Shown here one piece after another: positions 1-6,475 of a DNA stretch of 7,349 nt (the first letter of the stretch is position 1; every line of letters starts with the position of its first letter). The position numbers were made by a program, and so were the translations under genes. The notes under the pieces are model-generated. The model was given only the letters and a program-made list of their open reading frames with translations, was not told the origin of the DNA and searched no databases. Where the stretch lies: positions 1-7,349 of the forward strand of contig JAUZQA010000206.1 in NCBI GenBank assembly GCA_030705665.1. The letters are read 5' to 3'. The DNA is from Bacillota bacterium (lineage in GTDB: Bacteria > Bacillota > Bacilli > Bacillales_B > DSM-18226).

Positions 1-914
1 GCCGGATGATCGCCAAATGGTTCTCCTTTATCGTGACGAAGACTTCACTTCCTTCGGTATTTTGTGAAGTAGGCGCAGGGAATGGGCGTTTTGCCAGAGC
101 CTTTTTGGAGGAATGGCAATCGAAGGTGAAAACTCCGATTACATACATCATTGTCGAGAGCAGTCCGTATCATCGTAAATTGCAAAATGAATTATTAACA
201 GACTTTCATGTTAAACAAGTAGCTGGCTTGAATGAACTTGCTCCCATCGAAGGGATGATTTTTTCAAATGAACTATTTGATGCATTGCCTGTCCATGTTG
301 TTGAAAAAGAAAATGGGCAGCTTTTTGAAGTAATGGTTGGAATCGAAAATGACCAATTACATGAAGTTAAGGTAGCGTTAACCGACAAAGCTATTCTTCA
401 ATTCTTACAAGAAAATGATTTTGAGTTAAATGAGAAACAGCGATTAGAGATTCCGCTTTATATGGGAAATATGATTGATGAAATGGGAAAGGTTCTAGTT
501 AGAGGACTTGTTACAACAGTGGACTATGGTTATACAGATGACGAATGGATGCAGCCGCCAAGGAAGAATGGAAGCTTAAGAGGCTACTATAAGCATCAAA
601 TGATTGAAAATGTCCTCCAGCATCCCGGAGAGATGGATATTACAACACATATCCACTTTGATTCACTGAACAGAAGGGGAACCCAGGCGCAGTTACATTT
701 TGCGGCCAAGCTTAGACAGGACGAATTCTTATTAAAGGCAGGAATTCTCCAAGAGCTCCAAGAACATTTTGACCCTAATCCATTTTCAGAACAAAGCAAA
801 AGAAACCGTGCGATTCGCAGTCTCATCATGCCAACAGGAATGAGTTCTTCGTTCCATGTCTGCATTCAGGAAAAAGAGATGAACTACGATCAAACAGAAT
901 TATTTCCAAACTAA
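1..914 (+). CDS. SAM-dependent methyltransferase, MidA/COG1565 family (5' partial)
   Basis: The frame is open from the left edge, so the N-terminus is missing. The ATG at position 6 (MIAKWF) is very unlikely to be the true start, because the family normally has some 50 more residues before the glycine-rich loop. Counting from that ATG, 302 residues are visible. They show the SAM-binding motif I EVGAGNGRF (21-29), an acidic strand end VESSPYH (50-56), and the family signatures SNELFDALPVHVV (87-99), TVDYGYTDDEW (171-181), LRGYYKH (191-197) and HPGEMDITTHI (206-216). This pattern is typical of Methyltransf_28 (MidA, the mitochondrial NDUFAF7 family), soluble enzymes predicted to methylate protein arginine. 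The eukaryotic member acts in complex I assembly; the bacterial substrate is not known to me. The gene converges on yqgY and ends at a strong terminator. The family call is confident, the substrate is not. Confidence 0.88.
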   Translation, partial: RMIAKWFSFIVTKTSLPSVFCEVGAGNGRFARAFLEEWQSKVKTPITYIIVESSPYHRKLQNELLTDFHVKQVAGLNELAPIEGMIFSNELFDALPVHVVEKENGQLFEVMVGIENDQLHEVKVALTDKAILQFLQENDFELNEKQRLEIPLYMGNMIDEMGKVLVRGLVTTVDYGYTDDEWMQPPRKNGSLRGYYKHQMIENVLQHPGEMDITTHIHFDSLNRRGTQAQLHFAAKLRQDEFLLKAGILQELQEHFDPNPFSEQSKRNRAIRSLIMPTGMSSSFHVCIQEKEMNYDQTELFPN

Positions 915-917
915 AAG

Positions 918-950
918 AAAAAACGCTGGAGATGGACTCCAGCGTTTTTT
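918..950. terminator. Bidirectional rho-independent terminator
   Basis: A perfect 14-bp inverted repeat (918-931 with 937-950) has a 5-nt loop ATGGA. The GC-rich core CGCTGGAG/CTCCAGCG is flanked by six A on the left and six T on the right, so the hairpin has a U-tract on either strand. It lies 3 nt after the methyltransferase stop and 28 nt beyond the stop of the convergent yqgY, and can terminate both. Confidence 0.95.
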
Positions 951-978
951 CACCATTTACACGTAAAACGTGCTAGCT

Positions 979-1224
979 TTACTGCAAGGGACCTTTAAGA
1001 GGCATCATAAAGGTGGTCCAATATGTAAAGCCGGCAAAGAAAACGGTTAAATAGGCAGCAAATATATACATATACATTCGCTCAGATAGTTTAAGATAGC
1101 TTAGGAGAACAAAGAAACCAGTTTGAGCAAGGAAGAGCATTGCTGTTTTGTCCATGCCACCAAGCCAGAACATGACTGTAAATATCCCTGTCCAAAAACC
1201 TAAAACTCTAAACATGCGATCCAT
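979..1224 (-). CDS. yqgY: Small three-helix membrane protein YqgY (DUF2626)
   Basis: This 81-residue protein matches, from memory, Bacillus subtilis YqgY and the DUF2626 family: MDRMFRVLGFWTGIF at the N-terminus, then LSERMYMYIF and LTVFFAGFTYWTTF. It is mostly hydrophobic, with three probable membrane helices at about residues 5-23, 27-45 and 51-73, and has only a few charged residues, between helices. The ATG start has an excellent ribosome binding site (AAAGGAGGG, 5 nt before ATG). Family function is unknown. The gene converges on the methyltransferase and shares its terminator. It lies 94 nt downstream of the HTH regulator gene on the same strand, with a 13-bp inverted repeat in between, so it may have its own regulated promoter. 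Confidence 0.9.
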   Translation of the reverse strand: MDRMFRVLGFWTGIFTVMFWLGGMDKTAMLFLAQTGFFVLLSYLKLSERMYMYIFAAYLTVFFAGFTYWTTFMMPLKGPLQ

Positions 1225-1234
1225 TTAATCCCTC

Positions 1235-1277
1235 CTTTTACCTTATATACCATCACTATAATATTATAAGGTAAAAG
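1235..1277 (-). promoter_or_regulatory. yqgY upstream region: perfect 13-bp inverted repeat over a -10-like element
   Basis: Arms 1235-1247 and 1265-1277 (CTTTTACCTTATA on the minus strand) are perfect reverse complements separated by 17 nt, with arm centres 30 bp apart. On the minus strand the upstream arm runs into a consensus TATAAT (1263-1268); the hexamer 17 nt further up, TTACTT (1286-1291), is a poor -35. The downstream arm abuts the yqgY Shine-Dalgarno GGAGG. It could be an operator pair or an mRNA hairpin limiting ribosome access. The repeat is certain; the promoter and function are inferred. Confidence 0.5.
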
Positions 1278-1318
1278 CAAACCTAAAGTAAATATCAGGA
1301 GTTATTCGAAAACTCTGA

Positions 1319-2020
1319 TTAATTAGTAACTACGGCCTGATAACTGCAGTGGCTGCATCCTGTGATCATATTTTCTTTTTCAATCAGTTCTGCAGAGCTA
1401 AACAGTGCTTCAAACATCCCTCGTAGAAATTCTTGATGCATATTACAAACTGTATCTGTATGATCTTGTGCAACTTCTTTAAACGGACAATTAAAGATTT
1501 GAAAATAAATTTTGGATTGATCTCCATTTACTTCAAATTCAGGATAAAACCCTGCAAGAGTTGCAGCACTTTTTAGGATATTAATTTTTTGTTCGAATTC
1601 TAATTCATTATTGGCTAATGATTTTTTCGCTACTTCTTGTTCTATTACTTCAGCACCAAATCGTTTTCCTGTATGGTATAGTGCTTTTTTTCCTGCTTCA
1701 CCAAGTGAAACCATAGTCTCAATTGCAACCTTTGCTAAGAGCATATAATCGCGGAATGGAAAGTGAAGTTGGATTACATCATCTGATAGACGGTACAATC
1801 TGCTTGGTCTGCCGCCTTTACCTGTTTTTTTTGTTTCGGAAGCAAGCATATTTACATCTTCCAGTTTTGATAGATGCAGCCTCGCAACATTTGGATGAAT
1901 GTTAAAATGATCAGCTACTTCTTGAACAGTCACTTCTTGATGCCGATTGGTAATGTATTGATAGATGTAATAGCGTGTTGGATCTGATAATACGTTTGTA
2001 ATTTTTAATGTTTGTTCCAT
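1319..2020 (-). CDS. Winged-helix transcriptional regulator with C-terminal cysteine cluster (COG2345/SufR-like)
   Basis: This is a 233-residue predicted DNA-binding regulator. Residues 8-80 form an ArsR-type winged helix: SDPTRYYIYQYI, the helix-turn-helix VTVQEVADHFNIHPNVARLHLSKLE (30-54), and a basic wing KKTGKGGRPSRLYRL (64-78). The middle is helical. The C-terminal third carries all four cysteines: C178 in FNCPF, C192 in VCNMH, and C222 and C225 in GCSHC. Spacing is C-x13-C-x29-C-x2-C. This arrangement resembles COG2345 regulators such as SufR, which bind an Fe-S cluster with C-terminal cysteines, so redox or iron-sulfur sensing is a reasonable inference but unproven. The ATG is preceded by AGAGGTG at 6 nt. 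The gene sits after the comG-yqzE terminator with its own promoter region, which contains dyads suggestive of autoregulation. Its target genes are unknown. Confidence 0.82.
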   Translation of the reverse strand: MEQTLKITNVLSDPTRYYIYQYITNRHQEVTVQEVADHFNIHPNVARLHLSKLEDVNMLASETKKTGKGGRPSRLYRLSDDVIQLHFPFRDYMLLAKVAIETMVSLGEAGKKALYHTGKRFGAEVIEQEVAKKSLANNELEFEQKINILKSAATLAGFYPEFEVNGDQSKIYFQIFNCPFKEVAQDHTDTVCNMHQEFLRGMFEALFSSAELIEKENMITGCSHCSYQAVVTN

Positions 2021-2040
2021 CTAGTTCACCTCTGACCCCC

Positions 2041-2086
2041 ATAATATTTTCTATTATATTACAGCCTCAAGGGTTATGGAATGAGG
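2041..2086 (-). promoter_or_regulatory. Probable promoter and operator dyads of the HTH regulator gene
   Basis: On the minus strand TTGAGG is followed after 18 nt by TATTAT, a plausible sigma-A pair, about 20 nt before the start codon; a second -10-like TATAAT lies between them. The -10 region lies in the dyad ATAATA-N5-TATTAT (2041-2057), and the -35 in CCTCA-N12-TGAGG (2065-2086). Dyads overlapping both elements fit autoregulation. This is inferred from pattern only. Confidence 0.4.
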
Positions 2087-2186
2087 TTAACAATATAAAC
2101 ACTATATGTTTAGAAAATGTTCACAATTACAGTCTTATAATGTTCAAAATATGAGAAATAATTCACAAAAAAATATTGGAAGATGC

Positions 2187-2216
2187 AAAAAAAGAGGAAC
2201 AGGGATACCTGCTCCT
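2187..2216 (-). terminator. Intrinsic terminator of the comG-yqzE operon
   Basis: On the minus strand a 9-bp stem AGGAGCAGG/CCTGTTCCT (one G-U pair) has a 4-nt loop TATC and is followed by C and seven T. It begins directly after the yqzE stop codon. It marks the 3' end of the comG transcript and separates it from the downstream HTH regulator gene. Confidence 0.88.
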
Positions 2217-2402
2217 TTACGATCTTTTTCTCTTTTTAACCTCTGTATACAGTATATAAGGCATAATACCAAACCAACGATACCAAAATGCTGCCTTATT
2301 TTCCCGCCTTTCCTGTCTTTGACGCACGCGATCTTCTCTAGGCTGGTCAATATATTTTACAAATGTTTGCGTCATATATTTAACATAATCATTCGTTTTC
2401 AT
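2217..2402 (-). CDS. yqzE: YqzE family small protein, last gene of the comG operon
   Basis: This 61-residue protein starts MKTNDYVKYMTQTFVKYID, the hallmark of the Bacillaceae YqzE family, and continues with a basic arginine-rich segment PREDRVRQRQERR and a hydrophobic stretch WYRWFGIMPYILY. It ends in a basic KKRKRS tail, so a membrane-associated peptide is possible. I choose the ATG at 2402, preceded by TAGGTG at 5 nt, over the GTG two codons upstream, which overlaps that ribosome binding site. It lies 88 nt after comGG and directly before the operon terminator, so it is probably cotranscribed with comG, as in B. subtilis. No function is established to my knowledge. Confidence 0.88.
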   Translation of the reverse strand: MKTNDYVKYMTQTFVKYIDQPREDRVRQRQERRENKAAFWYRWFGIMPYILYTEVKKRKRS

Positions 2403-2490
2403 GGACACACCTACCTAAAACCTACTATAGATAAGTATGTCCAGTTTAAAATCGTAACAAACACCAATATCCATGCTAAAAGGTTCATAG

Positions 2491-2874
2491 TTAGTTTTTT
2501 TCGACCCATTTTGTTAACTTTTTTAAATTTTTATCAAAATATCCAATACCAATAATGATTTCTCCAGTCCTAAGCTGAAGCGTGAACGTTATTTTTTGCG
2601 TGCTTCCTGAAGGTAAATCGGCTTGATAGCTGACAGATCCATTAAGATATGGAAAGGTACCCTTTGGTGCAATTGTTTCGCCAGTTTGAAGTTTTTTCTC
2701 AACATTTTTCATGGAGATAAACATATAGTACTCTTCCAACAAAATGTTCTTTGTTTCGTGGAATATTTTTTCTTCTGTTAACAGCTGGTCCACTTGAATG
2801 GAAAAGAAAATTAGGAACGATAATAAGAGTGAAAGTGTCAATGGATACGTAAATCCCCGCTGATTTTTCATCAT
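2491..2874 (-). CDS. comGG: Competence pseudopilus minor pilin ComGG
   Basis: This 127-residue protein is the last comG pseudopilin gene. The N-terminus has a short basic leader MMKNQRG followed by FTYPLTLSLLLSFLIFF. Cleavage by prepilin peptidase ComC after G7 is expected, then a membrane/assembly helix of about 18 residues. As in B. subtilis ComGG, the usual glutamate at mature position 5 is absent; here it is leucine. The C-terminal half is a small, probably beta-rich domain ending KKLTKWVE, close to the family's usual ending. Length matches the family (about 124). The ATG overlaps the comGF stop by 4 nt (ATGA), and GGAG lies 9 nt upstream. ComGG is a minor component of the transformation pilus at the membrane and wall. 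Confidence 0.92.
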   Translation of the reverse strand: MMKNQRGFTYPLTLSLLLSFLIFFSIQVDQLLTEEKIFHETKNILLEEYYMFISMKNVEKKLQTGETIAPKGTFPYLNGSVSYQADLPSGSTQKITFTLQLRTGEIIIGIGYFDKNLKKLTKWVEKN

Positions 2875-3347
2875 GGGTTACCGCTCCAATTGAGAAATGT
2901 AGCAACATTTACAATATGCTCTATTTGATTTAAATCCGTTACTTCTACTCTTACTGTGTTAGGCAAAAGTGAAAAATTTACTTCAGCAACATTTTGAAGC
3001 AAAACCTCATGTCCCGTATTATTCACCCGTCTTCGGAGGATATTATCATATTTTTCAAAAGTAACACTGCCGATATCTTCCGTTAATATCAGACGATTGT
3101 TAACAACTTGCCCTTTTGTACTCATGCGGATTTCTTTTTTGATTTGGCTGGAAAATACATCCCACTCCATTTCCTGCAACCTTTTCGAAGTGGCATGGTG
3201 TTGAACCATGCCACTTAAAAGCGGTGAAATGAAAAAGATTATAATGGTAAAAACCCAAAAGGCAAATAGCATTTCTACAAGTGTAAAGGCATGTTCATTC
3301 TGCAGTTTTGCAAATACTTTCTTCAAGATGAAAAAGATTATTGTCAA
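2871..3347 (-). CDS. comGF: Competence pseudopilus minor pilin ComGF
   Basis: As drawn this is 158 residues from a TTG at 3347. It contains a prepilin-like segment HA/FTLVEMLFAFWVFTIIIFF (around residues 19-37) with glutamate at mature position 5 but alanine instead of glycine at -1. A ComGF-type domain of about 110 residues follows. The start is doubtful. The TTG has GAAGG directly abutting it and GGAGG 12 nt away, and gives an unusual hydrophobic 20-residue leader. A CTG at 3305 would give the 6-residue leader MQNEHA, parallel to MKNENG of ComGC and MKNEQG of ComGD, and cut the overlap with comGE from 53 to 11 nt. A second TTG at 3326 lacks a ribosome binding site. The role is a minor pilin of the DNA-uptake pilus. 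Confidence 0.87.
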   Translation of the reverse strand: MTIIFFILKKVFAKLQNEHAFTLVEMLFAFWVFTIIIFFISPLLSGMVQHHATSKRLQEMEWDVFSSQIKKEIRMSTKGQVVNNRLILTEDIGSVTFEKYDNILRRRVNNTGHEVLLQNVAEVNFSLLPNTVRVEVTDLNQIEHIVNVATFLNWSGNP

Positions 3348-3633
3348 CCTTCACGCACACCTCCATATGCCCTGAAGCAGCCATTTCCTGCCAAAAAATC
3401 TGATATTCAATCCCATTAAGAACAACTGAATGATTGGAAGTTGAAAGGGGATTGTTTAAAAAAGTATTTAACTCATCGTACAAAAGCTGATAGGCTTGCT
3501 TTTCAACCTGAAGAGTACGGTCCTTAACCTTGAACTCAATGACCAAAGGGATGAAGAATAAGCTAAGCATTAGTAAACATGATAATGACAGCAGGAGTTC
3601 GGCCAAAATAAGCCCATCATTCTTTAACAACAT
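3295..3633 (-). CDS. comGE: Competence pseudopilus minor pilin ComGE
   Basis: This 112-residue protein starts at the ATG at 3633 (MLLKNDG), with GGAAGG 9 nt upstream. The in-frame TTG at 3651 overlaps that ribosome binding site region and is rejected. The prepilin segment is non-canonical, G7 followed by LILAELLLSLSCLLMLSLFF: glycine at -1 and glutamate at mature +5 are kept but FTL is lost. The remainder is a short domain with VEKQAYQLLYDEL and a C-terminus with CVKVDNN. Length is close to B. subtilis ComGE (about 115). It overlaps comGD by 17 nt and the comGF frame downstream, so translation is probably coupled. It is a minor pilin of the transformation pilus. Confidence 0.9.
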   Translation of the reverse strand: MLLKNDGLILAELLLSLSCLLMLSLFFIPLVIEFKVKDRTLQVEKQAYQLLYDELNTFLNNPLSTSNHSVVLNGIEYQIFWQEMAASGHMEVCVKVDNNLFHLEESICKTAE

Positions 3634-4054
3634 AAAAACGTCCCTTCCCAATCAAAACAGTTAAGCGGTATTGTTTGTTTCCACAAAGGAGTGTAAGAGA
3701 ACCGGACTTATTCACAGACCCGCTCGGAGTAAAATCGAAAAATAGTGAAAGGGTAGCAGGGGAAATAGTTATTATATTGGAGTAAAACCTGGTTAAAAAA
3801 GGCTTTGATGTTGGGGTGTAGCGTAAAATGTAATAATGCTGATCCGGATAGATTCCGACAGAAATGGCATGCTGGTGGGAAATCGCATATTGCTGTCCAT
3901 AAAAAAGGTCTGACTGAAGCTGATTAAGAAACTCCTCAATTTCCAGCGTTTCATATTGCGGTTTAAAACATGTGGCAGAAACCGTGGCTATGATAAGAAA
4001 AATCGCTAATACAAACAATGATTCGATTAGCGTGAAGCCTTGTTCGTTTTTCAT
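3617..4054 (-). CDS. comGD: Competence pseudopilus minor pilin ComGD
   Basis: This 145-residue type IV prepilin-like protein has the canonical site MKNEQG/FTLIESLFVLAIFLII: glycine -1, phenylalanine +1, glutamate +5 and a hydrophobic helix at residues 7-27. The C-terminal domain (30-145) is a GspH/ComGD-like fold with YGQQYAISHQHAISVGIY in its middle. The ATG overlaps the comGC stop by 4 nt (ATGA). I see no good Shine-Dalgarno before it, so translation probably depends on reinitiation after comGC. It is processed by ComC in the membrane and incorporated in small amounts into the pilus built by ComGA and ComGB. Confidence 0.93.
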   Translation of the reverse strand: MKNEQGFTLIESLFVLAIFLIIATVSATCFKPQYETLEIEEFLNQLQSDLFYGQQYAISHQHAISVGIYPDQHYYILRYTPTSKPFLTRFYSNIITISPATLSLFFDFTPSGSVNKSGSLTLLCGNKQYRLTVLIGKGRFYVVKE

Positions 4055-4353
4055 TGCTTAACTGTATCAACAGATCCGTCTGCTTGAATGGCAACAGGTG
4101 TCCCATCTGGGCATTTATCTGTTTTTAAATAGTTGTCATCGACTAGTACCTGAATCGATGCCGGTGCTTGGTCCTTTTCCATTTCATAGGATTGAATCTG
4201 GGCTTCAACCATTTTTTTAAAAGCACTGCAGCCTTTGTTATTAATATTAGAGTTATTTTTCGTGATATTTGGTATCGTAATAATTAACAAAACTGAGATA
4301 ATAAGCATAACAATCATCATTTCGATTAATGTAAAACCATTTTCATTTTTCAT
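4051..4353 (-). CDS. comGC: Competence type IV pilus major pilin ComGC
   Basis: This 100-residue protein has the prepilin leader MKNENG and mature start FTLIEMMIVMLIISVLLIITIPN, with glutamate at +5. Cysteines C42 (NKGCSAF) and C81 (TDKCPDG) match the pair that forms the intramolecular disulfide in B. subtilis ComGC, made by BdbD/BdbC there. ComGC is the main structural subunit of the competence pilus that binds and retracts with DNA. I start it at the ATG at 4353: GGAGG lies 9 nt upstream and the leader length is right. The frame stays open 53 codons further up inside comGB, but that extension has no prepilin logic. It lies 17 nt after comGB and overlaps comGD by 4 nt. Confidence 0.96.
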   Translation of the reverse strand: MKNENGFTLIEMMIVMLIISVLLIITIPNITKNNSNINNKGCSAFKKMVEAQIQSYEMEKDQAPASIQVLVDDNYLKTDKCPDGTPVAIQADGSVDTVKQ

Positions 4354-4370
4354 AGCTATTTTCCTCCGTT

Positions 4371-5405
4371 TTAGATTCCATCCATCAAATGGAACATTGG
4401 TAATAGGATTGCTAAGTACATTGAGACAACGAGAAAGCCAATAAATAAATAGAGAATGGGCTGAATGGTTTTTAAACTTTTTTCCACTTTTTCTTCTAAA
4501 AGGACAATACAATGCTGGCTGTAAAACAATAATTCCTGATCCAGCTTTCCATTTTCCTGGCCGTGTTTGACGATTAGCGGAAATTCCTTCTCGAAAAATG
4601 AAAAACTGCTTAAGATAGACTCAAGGTGTTCACCTGTTACCAGTTTTAACTTGATTTGTTTAGAAAGCTCACTGTATAAGGGCTGGTTCTTATTTTTCTC
4701 AAATAGCAATAGTGCCTCCGAAAAGGAAATGCCGCCAGATAATAGAAAACTTAATTGTGTGGAAAAATAGTGAGTATACAATAACTTAAGGGAATTTCCT
4801 ATGAGTGGAAGACTAGCCAGGAGTGATTTCTGCTGGAGAACTGAAATTTTTCGAAAAATGAACCAGTAGTAGGCCCCTAATAGTACAAGGAAAATGAACA
4901 AGGCAAAAACTACTGTTGGAAAGTAGTGTCCAAATGCGTAGACAATTTTTGTGAATAAATTTGCCTTAAGGTTCATTGAAGCAAATAATGAGGTAAACCT
5001 GGGTAATAACATTTTTTCAACGAAGATAAATAAAAAACCAGTGATAATAATTAAGACCAGAGGGTACTGCAAGAGCTTGGATAAGGAATGCATGTCTTTT
5101 GCTTTTCTTAAGGCAAGTCCGCTTCCTTCTAGTAGTGCTTCGGCAAAGCTCCCATGTTGTTCTGCAAAATAGACGTAGCCGATCAAATCGCTTTGAAATC
5201 CAAGGGCTGCTATTACTTCATGAAAGGTGAGGCCCTTTTTTAATGCGACTAAGCATTCCGCCAACTCAGCTTTTTTTGAAGGGGGTAATTGAAAGGAAAC
5301 GGATTCCATTGCCTCTGCAACCGGATATCCTCTTGCTAATAACTCACCAACCCTTTTTAAAAAAGTTGCTTGCTCCAACAAGGTCCATTTATGTTGTTTC
5401 ATCAT
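4371..5405 (-). CDS. comGB: Competence pilus inner-membrane platform protein ComGB
   Basis: This 344-residue protein is of the GspF/PilC (T2SSF) family. It has two cytoplasmic four-helix domains, roughly residues 10-105 and 212-300, each with a motif of the type LLARGYPVAEAME (22-34) and LLSGGISFSEALLL (221-234). Membrane helices are at about 113-134, 162-184 and 314-337. HGQENGKLDQEL (281-292) is a typical GspF signature. It forms the membrane platform on which ATPase ComGA assembles ComGC. The start is the ATG at 5405 (followed by a second ATG), with AAAGG 7 nt upstream; the frame extends 21 codons further into comGA without a better site. It overlaps the comGA end by 17 nt. Length is slightly above B. 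subtilis ComGB (323). Confidence 0.95.
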   Translation of the reverse strand: MMKQHKWTLLEQATFLKRVGELLARGYPVAEAMESVSFQLPPSKKAELAECLVALKKGLTFHEVIAALGFQSDLIGYVYFAEQHGSFAEALLEGSGLALRKAKDMHSLSKLLQYPLVLIIITGFLFIFVEKMLLPRFTSLFASMNLKANLFTKIVYAFGHYFPTVVFALFIFLVLLGAYYWFIFRKISVLQQKSLLASLPLIGNSLKLLYTHYFSTQLSFLLSGGISFSEALLLFEKNKNQPLYSELSKQIKLKLVTGEHLESILSSFSFFEKEFPLIVKHGQENGKLDQELLFYSQHCIVLLEEKVEKSLKTIQPILYLFIGFLVVSMYLAILLPMFHLMDGI

Positions 5406-6471
5406 ATACAAGCCTTTCGTATTCACTCTCTTTAATATAGCCAAGGGCAATTCCCTTTCGAATGACATCCTTTAAAGTCCGATAATTTAGGTCAACCTTC
5501 ACCCCTTTTGCTTCCTTCATGGTCAAATGAAGATTTTTTCCTGATAAAAGTTCAAACACACTTGCTCTTTTCCATCTTCCTCCGCTGTAACAAAATGGTG
5601 TACACTCATCCTCACAAAAAGGGCAAGTGAGCTCAACCAGCCTTTGTGCAGTGACTGCGACCAAGGTCTGTTCGACTTCAAGCCAATTGGCACCAAACTC
5701 ATGCAAACGATATACAGCTCCCTTTGCATCCCGCGTGTGCATGGTTGTTAAGACAAGGTGACCGGTTAGGGCAGCACGTACAGCAATTTTAGCTGTTTCG
5801 CTATCCCGGATTTCCCCAACCATGATAATATCTGGGTCGTGTCTTAAGATGGCTTTTAAGCCAGTTGCATATGTGATTCCTGCTTTTTCGTTTACTTGAA
5901 CCTGGAGTACGGAATCGTAATTTTTTTCGATTGGATCTTCAAGGGTAATGACATTACGGTGAAAAAGGTGTGCGGTTTCATTTAAAAGAGAGTAGAGAGT
6001 AGTTGATTTTCCGCTTCCAGTGGGCCCTGTGAAAATAATCAAGCCATGGGCATGTTTGAGAAGTGCTAAGAGCTTTCTGGTCATTAATGGGAATAAAGAT
6101 AGCTGATGGAAGGGGATTTGTTCTTGTTGAGGCAATAACCTAATGACGAGGCTTTCTCGACTGTTTGAGGGCAGAGTAGAGAGTCTCAGTCCGAGCATTT
6201 CACCGTTGATTTCGCAAATGAAGGCACCATTTTGCGGACGTCTTCTTTCACCAATATCCATATTTGCTGTGAATTTAAAATGAGAGATAAGTCGGTCACA
6301 ATCTTCAATTGGCAGCGATAAACGGGGAATTAACTTGTTTGTTAAACGGAATTGGATGAGAGTGTCTTTTCTTCGTGGAATAATGTGAATGTCTGTTGCC
6401 TGGTTTCTAACGGCATCCGAAATAATTCGATTGGCTAATATTTCTGTAGCGCTTACAATAAAAAACACCAC
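5389..6471 (-). CDS. comGA: Competence pilus assembly ATPase ComGA
   Basis: This GspE/PilB-type secretion ATPase has up to 360 residues. Motifs in order: IGERRRPQNG (73-82), Walker A GPTGSGKS (149-156), Asp box ITLEDPIE (175-182), Walker B with DPDIIMVGEIRD (212-223), His box HLVLTTMHT (238-246), and a zinc-type tetracysteine C283, C286, C290, C294. It sits at the cytoplasmic face and powers pilus assembly with ComGB. The start is unusual. The GTG codons at 6471 and 6468 lie within AAAGGTGGTG, a near-perfect Shine-Dalgarno (9 of 10). The next in-frame plausible initiator is an ATT at 6459, 6 nt after that site, giving 356 residues and an N-terminus of the same length as B. subtilis ComGA. The coordinates use the conventional GTG; I favour the ATT. 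It is the first gene of the comG operon. Confidence 0.95.
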   Translation of the reverse strand: MVFFIVSATEILANRIISDAVRNQATDIHIIPRRKDTLIQFRLTNKLIPRLSLPIEDCDRLISHFKFTANMDIGERRRPQNGAFICEINGEMLGLRLSTLPSNSRESLVIRLLPQQEQIPFHQLSLFPLMTRKLLALLKHAHGLIIFTGPTGSGKSTTLYSLLNETAHLFHRNVITLEDPIEKNYDSVLQVQVNEKAGITYATGLKAILRHDPDIIMVGEIRDSETAKIAVRAALTGHLVLTTMHTRDAKGAVYRLHEFGANWLEVEQTLVAVTAQRLVELTCPFCEDECTPFCYSGGRWKRASVFELLSGKNLHLTMKEAKGVKVDLNYRTLKDVIRKGIALGYIKESEYERLVYDETT

Positions 6472-6475
6472 CTTT
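6466..6475 (-). promoter_or_regulatory. Strong ribosome binding site of comGA
   Basis: On the minus strand AAAGGTGGTG matches the 16S 3'-end complement AAAGGAGGTG at nine of ten positions. Six T follow, then ATT GTA AGC. This site makes the GTG codons inside it implausible starts and points to the ATT at 6459. Confidence 0.7.

Noticed and set aside
1296..1317. Hairpin CAGAGTT/AACTCCTG after the regulator stop as a terminator
   Set aside because: The stem is only 7 bp with a bulge and is followed by ATATTTACTTT rather than a U-tract; too weak to call.
2116..2146. Direct repeat AATGTTCA (2116-2123 and 2139-2146)
   Set aside because: Two 8-bp copies 23 bp apart in AT-rich DNA are too little to call an operator or iteron array.
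2402..2442. TGGACA...TGTCCA inverted repeat covering the yqzE start region
   Set aside because: Arms are 6 bp with a 29-nt loop, within chance expectation for the gap.
2106..2555. 149-codon open frame on the plus strand
   Set aside because: It runs antisense over yqzE and the comGG end, its composition reflects reversed AT-rich sequence, it resembles no family I know, and it has no ribosome binding site.
4354..4512. 53-codon upstream extension of comGC
   Set aside because: It is the shadow of the comGB 3' end; the ATG at 4353 has GGAGG and gives the correct 6-residue prepilin leader.
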